64,000 nucleotides of DNA from Dimorphilus gyrociliatus (lineage: Eukaryota > Annelida > Polychaeta > Dinophilidae), in assembly GCA_904063045.1 (NCBI GenBank), contig CAJFCJ010000020.1:550916-614915 (forward strand). The letters are read 5' to 3'. Within the stretch, counting starts at the first letter, position 1. The number at the start of each line of letters is the position of its first letter. The translations under genes and the position numbers were made by a program. Shown one piece after another: positions 1-11,352 of the stretch. Under the pieces are notes generated by a model that did no database searches, was not told the origin of the DNA, and worked only from the letters and a program-made list of their open reading frames with translations.

Positions 1-194
1 TTTCATCTGCGTATGAAGAAAATATTGAGTAAACCCAGTTGTTGAAAAATATATGAATAGATATTTACATATTTTATTGTACAATGCCTATAAAACTCAA
101 TAACGAACTAGATAAACTTATAAGGTACCAAGTATGATTATCTAGTGTTGTTGAGGCTAGTCATAAATAAATAAATAAATGGATAAATTCTTAC

Positions 195-936
195 TCTTGT
201 TACCATTCCGTCACTGAAAGTCCAAGCTGCAGATGAGTCGCGCCATCTATCAAATGAAAAATATTCGCCCGTTTGACCCGTAACAATCTTCTTGTTTCCT
301 TGGTAATGGTATAATTGGGCTTTTATATAAATTTTGGGTTTAGTACCCCTTAGTCTATCGGATATTGTCTGTAAGGATGGAGTGACATTTGCTGCAGTTA
401 ACCATCGATTTGTAGGTGATCTGATGCCCTCGATAACAACAAGGAAATGGCAAACTATTAAAGCGGGAAAAAGAATTGCTTTTGATGCGACAGAATCACC
501 AAATCCACCAAGAGCAGAACGAATTGCTAAAGCCAATATCGTGTAATATACGCCATGTATCAGAATAGCTATAGTAATTCTCCATGGGGGAATTTCGATG
601 ACAGCCGCCTATAGCAATATTTTTTATTTAACTTTGACATTTTTACTTATTACGCACCTTCTGTAACTTGTGTACATTAATGTTGACACCTCTGGAAAAT
701 GAACTTATCTCATACCAAGGCCTTTCTTGTATTGGTTCGTTTGACGTTGAAAGGGGAATTGATGACGATATGGACGGTAAAGCTAAAGGCGTAAAATAGC
801 GGCTCTCACCAGTTTGGGGAGTCTCAGAATATTCTGGCGGGTCTTCCGGTAAACTTTCGGCTTCTGTCCTTAGAGGATTACGATTGCTTGAAAATATATC
901 ATCATAAGAGGGCGGAGGTTCGGACGGATGAGCCAT
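195..936 (-). CDS. TMEM151-like membrane protein with PPxY motifs, 5' part
   Basis: Two exons are visible: 936-658 and 608-195. They are joined across a 49-bp GT-AG intron (donor GTGCGT, acceptor CTATAG) in phase. The N-terminus is a soluble, Pro/Ser-rich tail with two PPxY motifs (PPSY at residues 8-11, PPEY at 33-36), typical ligands for WW domains of Nedd4-type ubiquitin ligases. It is followed by two predicted membrane segments, ITIAILIHGVYYTILALAI and ILFPALIVCHFLVVIEGI. A segment around YHYQ and SFDRWRD then resembles the region after the membrane pair in TMEM151-family proteins. Exon 2 probably ends at the donor GTAAGAATTT (194-185), so the C-terminal part lies beyond the left edge. 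Seen: exons, hydrophobic segments, motifs. Inferred: family name (moderate) and function (unknown). Confidence 0.6.
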
Positions 937-1291
937 ATAATATACTGATGAACGAAATCGTTTGCTTGTCTTATCGAAAAATCAATAATATAATATTTTA
1001 GGCCTATAAATAGCATTTGGCTTAACAGTTAATAGATAAGAGATGTGAATTCATCAGATTTACTGCCTTTAGTTTATTAGTCATTCAATAATTCAATACA
1101 AGAGCACGAGATGGCGTTATTAAAAAGCTGTAATAGCTTTAAATGACAGTTACAGCCTTGAAAGCAGTATATTGTGTTGTAGTCCATATTGTCGAATAGG
1201 AGGAAAATAGCCAATGGTAATCCTCTTCAAATTGTTTTTAGAAAGCAATTGTTAGGTTTAATAAATTAAATTATATATTTGATAGAATAAA
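937..1291. other. Short intergenic between TMEM151-like (-) and NAT copy (+)
   Basis: A 355-bp divergent spacer that would have to serve both promoters. No motif was recognised with confidence. Confidence 0.4.
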
Positions 1292-2136
1292 ATGCAATAT
1301 ATGCTGACTAAGGATGAAGCAGAAAATTTTCTTCATCCGACGCTCTCTATTTCTAAAAGCACATCTCCGTCTTTACAACAAGTTAATAAAATATGTAGAA
1401 GCTTCCAACATGAGATTCCTTTCCAAAATCTAAGTTTTCTCTCAGAGGATAAGCCTCGTAAGTTGCCCACCTTCCAATCCCTAAAGACGGCAATTTATAG
1501 CTTGGAAGGCGGCTTATGTTGGTCAATAAACATTTTCCTCTTATACTTCTTTAAAGCTTTAGGCTGTAAAGCAAAAGGAACTTTAGCCTCTGTTGATAAA
1601 ATTGATGAAGAGGATCATGTGGTGGTTATTCTCGAGAATGTACAAGAAGAAGGGGATGCTTATATAGTCGATTGTGGATTTGGTTATCCTCATTTTTCTA
1701 CCATTAGTTTGCAATTTGAAAAATACTCTGATATTCATTAGCATTCATTTTGCAAATATCGTTATGCAAAAGAAGATGGCTTTATTATTAGGCAGCACTA
1801 TTTCCGAAATGAGTCGCTTTCCGAGACAGTGGAAAACTGGAAAAATGTTTATTATATGAAAGACGATGAAATGACGAAATGGCTTCGAATCTTGCCAAAA
1901 ACTAGTATGAAAATCCCAATAACAATGATCCCCTTGCCAATTCTTTGAGAGTTGTCACTTTTAAAGATAGCAAAGCGATTACTGTTAAAAATGGGAACTT
2001 AAGATACGAAAGCGAAGAAATGGTCCATAAGAATAAAGAGGAATTTCTTCTATCTCTCCAAAGAACACTCCCTTATATTCCGAGTGAGAAGATCAAGGCC
2101 GCTGTCGACTTTATTCATACTTTAAATAATTATTAG
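1292..2136 (+). pseudogene. Arylamine N-acetyltransferase, disrupted copy
   Basis: The first 149 codons encode the N-terminal two domains of an arylamine N-acetyltransferase, a cytosolic enzyme that moves acetyl from acetyl-CoA to aromatic amines. The catalytic triad is visible: Cys76 in GGLCWS, His109 in DHVVVI and Asp127 in YIVDCGFG. An in-frame TAG at 1739-1741 interrupts it. The same frame then continues with NAT-like sequence (HSFCKYRYAKEDGF) to about 1905. After a +1 frame change the C-terminal part (NSLRVVTFKDSKAITVKNG) reads on to TAA at 2134-2136. The two lesions sit in a region where no GT-AG intron would restore frame sensibly. It is therefore probably a recently broken gene, although a sequencing error at either point cannot be excluded. 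It converges on the LRRC61 gene downstream. Confidence 0.7.
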
Positions 2137-2351
2137 AGGGGGAAAAAGAACAGTAAAAAGCTCTCTTTAATAAATAGCAAACAATAAAAAACATATAATT
2201 GATTCTTGCTGTTTTTCTTAGTCAGAATTCAGTCCATAGACCTCATTTATTCTAGAACTAGCCTTGTCACAGACTACGCGGCATTGCTTCAATAAACCTA
2301 ATAAGAGCAAAAAAGCGTTAGGCGTGAATGATTATTGCAAGTGTCTTCATC

Positions 2352-3452
2352 TCATTTACAATTCTTACTTTCTAGATCTTCTTCAGCATCAAATAATAAT
2401 GAATGGCTTGGAATTAATTGCATATTCTCCTCAATTTCAGGCAACCAAGGTCCGTTTTCTTCCAGACAGAGTCCTGTCATATTACAACGTAAGCGCTCCC
2501 GTTCTATTCATATGTAAAAAAAAAGCTAGTCTAAAAATCTGTATAATTATCAATAAGAAGGGAATTAGACGAATTGAAACCTTCTAATAGACTTTCAACG
2601 TCTCTAAATAAATCGAAAACTTCGCTACCTTTCCCTTTAATCCTTTCACCTGTTTAAAAAAAATTATGACAATAAACTCATCAAAACGATTTTATATGCC
2701 AAGGCCAAACCGTCTAAAGCTGTTAAACTAGGCAGAATTTCCTTTACGTCAGAACTATAAGAGTTATTCAGGCAAACAGGATTTGTCAATTCATTCATCT
2801 TATCAATAAGTCTAAGTTCCTTTAATTTTTCCAAATAGCTCAAACATCTTAACGATTGTATACTAAAGAATTCATAGAAAAAATTTCTAAAATGTATAGA
2901 TACAAAGAAAAACGTAATTTATTCTTTACCTGTTTATTAAGTTACCTGAAGCATTAAGGTAGCATAAATTATCTAAGCTCTGCAATCCTTCTGTAAAGGT
3001 GTATAGCATCATTTACAGTTATCATGCATCGGTGATTAAACCGTACCTAAGCTGCTTATTCGGTTCGCAGATATATTCAAATATTGTAAGTTGATTAAGC
3101 TTGACAGAGAAAAAAGTTTAGTGATATCATTAAAGGATAAATCCAACTTCTGCAGTGCTGAGCATTCTCCAATGCACCCTAGGTCTTCTATTCCTTTAAG
3201 AAGACAATCAGATGATAAGAAAAGTGACAGTTGGTAATAGTTATATCCATATTTAATAGCATATTAATAGCTTACCATAATGTGTTAAAGAAATATGATG
3301 AATACTTTCTATATCAAATTCTCCGCTTTTAGATTTTAATAGCTGTTTTGTAATTTGTATGTCTTGCTCGGCATCTATAAAATCGTGGATTTGTCAATAA
3401 AGATAAAAATAAACTATTTTACTAAAATACCTTTTAATTGATCGTCTTCCAT
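2352..3452 (-). CDS. LRRC61: Leucine-rich repeat-containing protein 61
   Basis: Seven exons: 3452-3431, 3374-3276, 3193-3047, 2990-2930, 2862-2711, 2649-2581 and 2503-2352. All introns are short and GT-AG, and all junctions keep frame. The product is about 233 residues against 259 in human LRRC61. Recognisable blocks in order are the N-terminal LLKSKSGEFDIESI, leucine-rich repeats (LQKLDLSFNDITKL, LQYLNISANRISSL, LCYLNASGNLI), the LRR-cap-like stretch LTNPVCLNNSYSSDVKEILP, and the block DGERIKGKGSEVFDLFRDVE. The exons are too short to stand out as open frames. The start ATG at 3452 faces the GKAP1 start 238 bp away. LRRC61 is a small intracellular LRR protein of poorly defined role. Identification rests on block-by-block resemblance; the last exon is the least certain part. 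Confidence 0.82.
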
Positions 3453-3690
3453 GAAATTCGCCTCTTTTTTTAATTTTAATACCGCTTTAAAACTTTTTGT
3501 TTATATTGTTTTATATGGTTTCCTACGAGAGAACCATTTTTACGCTTTTCGAAACGTCGTAAAATATTTGAAAGTTATTTTCGTACTATTCCTAACGTCC
3601 ATTTCTGGTGTCGCGTAAAAAATAAAGAAATTTACCTGTTAAATTAATTATTTTATTTTACGAAGCTAGAGAGGTTCATTTTATTGCACA
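3453..3690. promoter_or_regulatory. Shared divergent promoter region LRRC61/GKAP1
   Basis: Only 238 bp separate the start codons of two divergently transcribed genes, so both 5' UTRs and core promoters must lie here unless upstream non-coding exons exist. No clear TATA box was picked out. The assignment follows from gene geometry. Confidence 0.5.
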
Positions 3691-4728
3691 ATGTCTAGAT
3701 CTATAAAAATTAGCGAAAGTAAATTTGCTTGCTTGCCGGTGGATATTTCGGAGGAGGATGATAGAAAAAAGAATAAAAATGATTCCAAAAAATCAAAGAA
3801 CGACAAGGCTGGGAAGAAACAAAAAGAAAAAGAAAAGAAGCAAGCTTTAAGAAAAGAGCGTAATGAGGTTCGTGCGGTTCTTTTTTTTTCGTTTTTATTA
3901 ATGCCACGTGCGTTTTCTTATAGTTAAGGTCTTTAGCTTTTGGAAGTGCACCGGCCGCCAAAACATTAATAAATATATCTCCGAAAAATATTTCATCCAA
4001 TGATGGAAAAGAAAACGAAAAAACAGAAGAAGCAATTCCTTCAGACACCGAATCTTCAAACGTAAAAATCTCTTCTTTAAAAATATAGTATCAACAAAGA
4101 TAATATATATTTTTCAGGATAAAAAGATAGAAAAGCAGAATCTGAATGATTCGTTTGCCGATTTATCTTTGAAAAATAGGAAAAATTTACCCCCTTCTAC
4201 ACCACCTTCATCGCAAACTTCCATCGACTCCCTGGCTTTGGCAGAAAGTATTGCTAGAGAAAGAGAAGTTCTAATTCTAAAACTTAAAAGCGAGAATTCA
4301 GAAATAAAATTGAAAATGCAAGACCTGGAAATGGAATTACATAATGTAAAACTAAGAAATTCTCTATTGTGTCAAGCAATGAATCTAGGAGAGAGTAAGA
4401 ATTTTATAACGGAATCTAATTGAAGACATAAATTCTTTTTATTTTTACATTAGCTTTGTTTTTTCTCCCTTTTTCCCTTAGTGAAAGATAAGAAAGAATT
4501 ATTAGTTGAAAATTGCCGTTTGTCAACGCTTAATGGTGAACTAACTTCGTGTATAGCTAATTTAAACGCGGAAATTGAAAGACAGAAATCATTGGTTTGT
4601 TATTACTTCTATTGTATTATAACACGTATATATTTATATAAGTATATGAATTTTATGATTATATATTGTAGGTTTCTCTATCCGGATCAATTGATACCAC
4701 AGAATCTAAATCAAAAAAAGTAAACTAA
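3691..4728 (+). CDS. GKAP1: G kinase-anchoring protein 1-like coiled-coil protein
   Basis: Five exons: 3691-3867, 3924-4061, 4118-4394, 4482-4594 and 4672-4728, all in phase, giving about 253 residues (human GKAP1 has 366). The family N-terminus appears as SKFACLPVDISEED, followed by a Lys/Glu-rich basic stretch and NELRSLAFGS. The central region is shorter than in vertebrates. The C-terminal half is a predicted coiled coil: REREVLILKLKSENSEIKLK, then GEMKDKKELLVENCRL and SCIANLNAEIERQKSL, matching the order of blocks in GKAP1. In mammals the protein anchors cGMP-dependent protein kinase I at the Golgi. Any such role here is inherited from the family, not seen. The final exon could alternatively splice at GTAAAC (4720) into a downstream acceptor, changing only the last residues. 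Confidence 0.72.
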
Positions 4729-4878
4729 AACATAAACATAACCTTAACACAGAATCTAATAAATCTATTTGCAGAATATGAAACACTAAACAAGCTTGAA
4801 TGAAGATATAATAGTACTTTTTTTGAACGTAATCGTTTTTGTCGGTGCTTCTTGTTCATACCCCATCTATCGGCTTAG

Positions 4879-5034
4879 TATAAAGACGAAAAACGACTAA
4901 AGCGCCATGCAGTGTATGTGAGTGCATCGTACACAATCAATTGTCAACTTGACTCAATCTTTGCGGATACTTTCTTTCTCATTTTCACTTGCACGATAAT
5001 TGGCGTGCAAACCAAACGCTTCCAAAAAGCGTTG
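4879..5034 (+). promoter_or_regulatory. Possible TATA promoter and non-coding first exon
   Basis: TATAAA at 4879-4884 is followed about 150 bp later by a consensus splice donor, GTAAGT, at 5035-5040. Between them are two perfect short inverted repeats. The arrangement looks like a core promoter plus a non-coding first exon, perhaps of the gene coding from 11353. This is inference from sequence signals only. Confidence 0.3.
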
Positions 5035-8000
5035 GTAAGTGTGCATTCACGTATTTTCCTATGTTTTGTGTTATTAGTTGTTTTTCTTCATTCTTAAAAA
5101 GACTTGTTCGAAATATAAGTTGTCTATTGTTAGATCTATTTTGAAAATTATAGTTTAAATAAAGTTGAGGGATTGAGAATAAACACTAATCAAAGTATGG
5201 TTGATGGGAAAATTTGTACGTTTTCACGTAAGAGCATTTTATATGTCAGCGAAATGCAGTCGTAAAAGCTTTCTTTTGTAGAGCGGAGAACACAGATGTA
5301 CTGGAGTGTTTAGTCTAGTTGTCAGAATCATATCTGTAAGTTTTAGAAAAGAATATAATTTATTTAGTTATGAAACTGCAAAATGTTTCTCCTAATGGAT
5401 GTGACTTTATTATCAATACATTACGCCTGAAAATGTACACTCTTCCTTAAACGAAGAAAATAGAGACGATCTAAGGTATGGTTCGCTTTTCAATCGACTT
5501 TTGATGAGGGTGTACAAGAATAAAGGGTCTTTTCATCAAAACGAGAAAGGGCGTTTGATGTCGTTCGTCCGGCTTGTGTATTAGAATGCTTCGTTTTTTT
5601 TCTATTTCATTGAGGAACGTGACGGAGTTTCTTGTGTTTGTTTACTGTGGCGATTTCGTCTACATTATTAGCTTCTTTAGTATATATATATATATGTGTG
5701 TGTGAGTGTGAGGGAAGAGACAGAAGGAGCTCTTTCTCATTAAACAGCAAGCTTTTCGTGACGGTCCAAATGCGTCTTGTCTAAAATGCTTTAACATAAT
5801 CGTTTGAAGAGGACGAGAATTGATGATGTAAAAGAGAGGAAAAAGCGAGAACGACAGACAAATAAAGGAGAAGACAGACAGTCAGTGAGAAAGAAACGGC
5901 TATGCCTGCGCATGATGCCTAAAAGAACGCTGCAAATCAATCGCTTTCGCTCAGAACTGATACGGCGACCTCGACCGCCTGACTATTATATGTTAGACGC
6001 CTTTACTGCGTGGCTTATGGCGATATGAACTGGAAGATGTCTGTATATAAGTCAGTTAGACGAATTATTCCCCGAGAGTTACGTGATTAAACACAAGTAA
6101 ACTTATTGGCTACACATTCGCCAGTCTCATATAGTTCAAAATCGACTCGTTTGTCACGAACCGAGTTTTTATTACGTTCGGCAAACATTCGTCTCGGTCG
6201 TTCGCACAAGCAATTCCCGTCATATGAACTTCCCATTCGATGTCTACAAACTCGATTATACTACGCACGATGCAGATTCATTGCAGTTTCTATTAAGTGC
6301 CTTGACATTCTCGGCGCACTCTATACAGCGTTTTGGGAATATTAAGCGGACATTTCCGCTTATTGCTACAGGTCATCCCGCATGTGAAAAAAAAACAATG
6401 TAAAAAGAAGTGCCTAAAAAAAAGATGTCTAGTCTATTCACATAGGAGTTCGGCGAAGCGTTATAAGAGTGGGCGTCTCGTAGTGTAGTTACTTGTAAAA
6501 CCACCAGATGTCAGTAGTGTCTGCTTTTAAAAGAATTTCGGTGCGCGTTGTTTTCCTATCAATTTCCGGTGTGAATGACTATTTGACAAGAGGGGGCTCT
6601 TCCTGGTAATTCGTGGCACGAGGCCACGTCGTTTCCGGTAACAGTTTGCAGTTGTTTGCCTCGCCTTAATGCAATAAGCAGGGGAAAATTTCTTTCTATC
6701 CAAGTTTTTTCCTATCAAAATGCAAACATTGCTGCTATTGATTATACGTCATAGAGATTTGCACAAACATGATTTATTGCAACATTTCTAAACGTTTAGT
6801 TTAAAATCGCGAAATGTTATAGGTTGTTTAATGACTTTACTCTATCTGGAAGCCTTTTAGTATTAATTAGATTCATTTTGTGTTTAGTATTTTTCCCTCT
6901 TTAAACTAAAATATTGGCGGAAGGTAGACGAATACCTGTTGATATTTCCATTAATTATTGGTCTAAAGTGGTATACCATTCACAAACTAATCGTTCATCC
7001 ATTCAATTACTCTTTTTATCTTCCGATTCTCACCCATTCCTTTCAAAGACTAATATGTCGGCGAATTCTTCTTCAGTTCTGCACATAATATATCTTTTAT
7101 AATTGCGCAATTCGGCTTCGGAAATGAAATGAATGATGGAAAGAGGAGGAAGAGAAGAGAGGCCATCGAAGTGGAAGAAATAAGCATTAGGCATCTAATC
7201 TGTTAATTTCTCACCCTTATTTAATAATGCATAAAGACATTTCCGTTAAATAATAATAATTTCTCTACCGGTCGCTTATATATTGGGATTAACCGTAAAA
7301 AAATTAATTGATATTTTAAACGAGCTGGTTATTTGCATAAAGTAATAAAGCACGGTATGCACTTACTATGTCAATATAATATTCTATAAATTATACTGAG
7401 TTTGTACGCCCGATTAACCTACGGAACCCGACATGCATATGGAAAAGACCACGTAATTTTTCTGAATTGCCCAAAAATGGAGTAAAGATTCTCGAATGAT
7501 CAATACAAGAAAATAACGATAAATTGCTTAGAGCTAGAGATTACTTGGAAATAGACATGCACATATATATATATATATATATATACAGTATATACAAATT
7601 TATATATATACCTTTAAAGAAAACGGCATATTGTATGTACATTATATATCTATATACAGTATATGTATTCAGCATTTACTGTGTGAAGTATTCTGTATTA
7701 TATATATATAAATAATAATACGGCAGTGTTCATATTAGTAAAACACGTTAAGATATCAAAGACTTTTTAATGATTAGAAGAGTTATTAGTTTTTTCAAAA
7801 ATTAAAAAAAATACGATGTAAACAAATCGACCTATGGATAATGGTCCTTGGTTAGGCATGCTGTAATGGAGACTTGCAGACTTTAGCCTTATCTTACAAG
7901 GGAACCCTTGATAAAATATAAATGTATATATATATATATATGTGGATATAAAAAGGAAGATTGCTTCACAGTTTGATGATTTAAAAATATAAATAGTTAA

Positions 8001-9205
8001 AAACATAAAATATTTCTGGAAATTTCCATGTGTTAACATTTTTTATCCGTTAATTTCATAATTAAAAATGAATAATACAAATAAAATATTCTCCTATACA
8101 GAAAATACATTTCTACAATTTTATCACAAATAGTTTGTTGTATATATAAATACATTACATTAAAATATCAAAACCTAACTTTTAAACCCTGATCTTAGGT
8201 CCATACTTCATATATATTAGTATGTATTTATATAAATATTTTATTATATATATTAATACATAAATTTCATATTAAATATAATTATATTACATTATATATG
8301 CATAGTATATAGTGTTTGTACAAGCATATTCATATTTATCAAAATTTATATTAGTTGAAAAAAAAACAGGAAAAGAGAATTTCTCCATATTATATTATAT
8401 TATGGGACTCTTGACATCAAACAGATGCTCTTTTCGTGGATGTTGCCTTTTAGACAATCTTTTTCTATTTTGTTTCAACCATTATCCATTTTTACATTCA
8501 CCTCGTTTCTTTCTCTCGTTTCCATTTGTTTTTTTTTTTTTATTTCTTTCTTCCATCACTAAAATCTTTTCCCCCCACTTCCCCCTCTTCCTTCACCGCC
8601 TTTCCCTGTTTTCATTTTATACAAAAGCATGCGAGCTTTACAGGGCGACATGCATTAATGGGCGCGTAATCCAATTAGGAATAATTGAGAGAATTTCTAC
8701 TTTGGAGAATTGCACCGTAAAGCGACCTTTTGCGCGAACTATACGAAAAAAAGGAGCGATAAAACTGTCTAGTCAGCTAAACATCATTACCGTCCAACAG
8801 AAAGTCGCTGCATCACTAATTATTCATTGCAGTTGAAGCTGCTAGCTTTCAGGACGCATAACATTGATTACTCATGTTTCATAAGATATTTAACTATTAT
8901 TATACAGAATGATGATGAGTATAATAATATTTGTAATTAAATGAGAAAAAGAGTAGATATTATTTTTTTGTTTTATATTCAGATTGAAAAAAGTCTCGCT
9001 AATGCAAATTTCCATTTGAAGGATATATTTTTCCACTACGTATTTTTTTTGTACAGTTCCTTCTCTCTCCCTCTCTCTCTCTGCTTTTATTCCCTTTCAT
9101 TCTCTTTTTTCCTTATTTATATATATAAGCAATCTTTTAAGAATGTTCTTTATTTCTCATTTTTTCATAAGAAAAAAGTTATAAGAAGTCTGATAAGCGC
9201 ACAAA

Positions 9206-9207
<2 letters not shown>

Positions 9208-9241
<34 letters not shown>
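9208..9241. repeat. TA dinucleotide microsatellite
   Basis: An uninterrupted TA tract in intergenic DNA. Similar tracts are common across the window. Confidence 0.9.
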
Positions 9242-9246
<5 letters not shown>

Positions 9247-10074
9247 GTATATTGTATATAATACAAAGTTAAGAAAAATAGAGAGAAAACCCATATTTTA
9301 TTGGCAATATATTTTCTCTTTCCTCCTCCGCATACGGAAAGAGTTTAATTAAAGAAGATATAGAAAATTGTTTGTAATGATAGGTTTTACCAAAGAATAA
9401 TTTTCTTATTATAATGTACACAACTAATTAGTGGAGTTTGTGTTTTTAAAAGTTCTCTAATTTAATACTTTCTGTCAACATCTTTACGTGTAAATATAGA
9501 CTTCTAGAGTAAAAAATACAATGTATAGGCTTACGTGAAAAAAGAGATTGGCAGACACATATTTTTACATTTTTTTCTCTCAAATAGACTATTAAAGAAA
9601 GTATGATATTAAATATTACCCTCTTTTGCATTATATGTAATATCATATATAACGTTTGTATAAATAACTAGCGATTACGCGGAAACTATACCTAGCATCC
9701 AGATCGGATTCTATTAAAAGTTAGGAAATTTATTGGAAGAGTACAAAAGCGTTTTCACATATCTAAAGACCAAGTAAACCAACATAGAGGAATGAAACAG
9801 GATAGCGTCGTGACTTTTGCAAATTGTGAAGTATAGCTGCGTTTTGTTTTCTATTCAGCGTCACCTGCCGATGTGCCTCGGCGTTTCATTCTCTACGCGT
9901 CTTTCAAACGCGTAGGATCGGATGTTGATATTTAGAATATAGTCTGTTCTCAGCTCGTCTCTCTCTCTCTATCTCTCTTTTTTTCTCATCTTCTCTCCTG
10001 CTTTCTCATCTCTTCGTTCTCATTTTCTTGCTATTTCGTATCTGTCTTTCTCGTATAATTAAATTGATATATAA

Positions 10075-10325
10075 ATATGTATATATATATATTTTTAAAT
10101 TTGCTTACATATAGAATATTGAGAGAAGTGTCTATATATATATAAATATATATCTATATATATATATATATATATGTCTATATGCATATATATACATTGT
10201 GTGTATACGTTATATAAATGTAAATATAGATAAACCTATATTTATATACATATTTAAGAATATATATATGTATATATATATATATATTTATATACATATA
10301 TTCTTATATATATATAAATATATAT
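10075..10325. repeat. Compound TA-rich microsatellite cluster
   Basis: About 250 bp of nested TATA, TATG and TAAATA tracts with many short inverted repeats, flanked by CT-rich DNA at about 9955-10000 and 10380. There is no coding content. Confidence 0.85.
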
Positions 10326-11352
10326 CTGTAGTTTGTCTATGAATGTCCGTATCTATTTAACTCGACTACTGACTGCCGATCTCTCTCTCTCCTACAAGCT
10401 TTTTTGATATATTTCCTTTTCCAGTGTTTTGTTCCGTTTATTAAACTGAGGATAAATATGTTGAGCGGAATCACGTGATACGTCTCGGAAGACTTAAGAA
10501 GGGAGAACTATCATTGTTTATTTCGCTTTCCTTCTCTTATTTTTTTATACATGAAACTGTTCGTTCCTACTACAGCTGTGGGAATTTAAAATATTTTTGT
10601 CGCCTATAGGTTTGTATCAAAAACATTTTCCTTATTGTTTGCCTACTCGTCCTTGTTTTTATTATATCGTTATCAAGCTCTTACTCAAAGAGATTTTATT
10701 ACATAGGGAAACCGTACAGGTGAGTCGTATTGCGGTTGTATACGTCTAAATGACGATGGAAATTTGTTGCGCGAGTTGTTTAATATACAAATATAAAAAT
10801 TTCGCCCTTATCCTTCACATCCCAAAAATAGAGAGAAACGTATATAATACAAAAATCTACAATAGAGTTTTTAAGCAAAGATAATATTTATTAAAATAAC
10901 TAAGTACGTTAAACAACAGGAAACGTTAGAGTTTATACAGAAATAACCAATTGAGAAAAAACGGAAAAATATTGATGTACATTGTGCAAAATTGTGTATA
11001 CAGATACTTGTTTTTTTATGGTTTAGTCGTGTTTGCAGTGTTATATATATAAAAACAAACATATACTCTCATCTCAATATAAATATGAATATGAGTATGT
11101 AGTGTATAAAATTAATGGATATCTATCTATATGTATGTGTGTCTATATCTATGTGTAATGTATTTTATCGAATGTCTCAATCAGTTAGCAAATTTTGTCT
11201 TGAAAGTACAACGTAGCATATGTAAAAAGAATGAGAGTAATGCATGGTGACAAGCCTTTTTTCTCTTTTGACTCTTCGAAATGAAAGCCTTTTATTTTCT
11301 TACAGGACGTTTCTGAGCACCTGGAAGCACATAAACCGCAACCACGGCGAAG

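Larger units (their letters stand above)
4729..11352. other. Long non-coding stretch with possible 5' exons and TA microsatellites
   Basis: No convincing coding exon was found here. The part from about 4.85 to 6.7 kb is visibly richer in G and C than the rest and contains perfect hairpins. Several splice-donor-like sites occur, for example GTAAGT at 5035 and CAG|GTGAGT at 10720. They could belong to 5' non-coding exons of the + strand gene whose coding starts at 11353, since that exon follows an acceptor (TTTCTTACAG) near 11305. From about 7.5 to 10.4 kb it is dominated by TA-rich low-complexity DNA. Confidence 0.5.

Noticed and set aside
1713-1741. Intron removing the NAT stop codon
   Set aside because: The only GT-AG pair nearby would be about 30 bp and would delete conserved sequence; the frame on both sides of the TAG aligns without a gap.
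2264-2587. ORFs on + at 2264-2587 and 2335-2517
   Set aside because: Antisense shadows of the last LRRC61 exons; the minus strand gives in-phase exons with family resemblance.
4879-5040. Spliced-leader RNA gene at about 4.9-5.1 kb
   Set aside because: A donor and hairpins are present, but no Sm-binding site followed by a terminal stem was seen after the donor, and no repeat copies were noticed in the window.
5804-6345. ORFs 5804-6028 and 6106-6345 on +
   Set aside because: Arg/Lys- and Leu/Tyr-rich chance frames with no splice context or resemblance.
7524-7715. Transposon or repeat-element coding in TA-rich regions
   Set aside because: Only microsatellite-derived Ile/Tyr frames; no transposase or reverse-transcriptase motifs were found anywhere in the window.
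8312-9261. ORFs 8312-8836 and 8941-9261 on +
   Set aside because: Long runs of Phe/Leu/Tyr/Ile from T-rich and TA-rich DNA; no domain and no coding start context.
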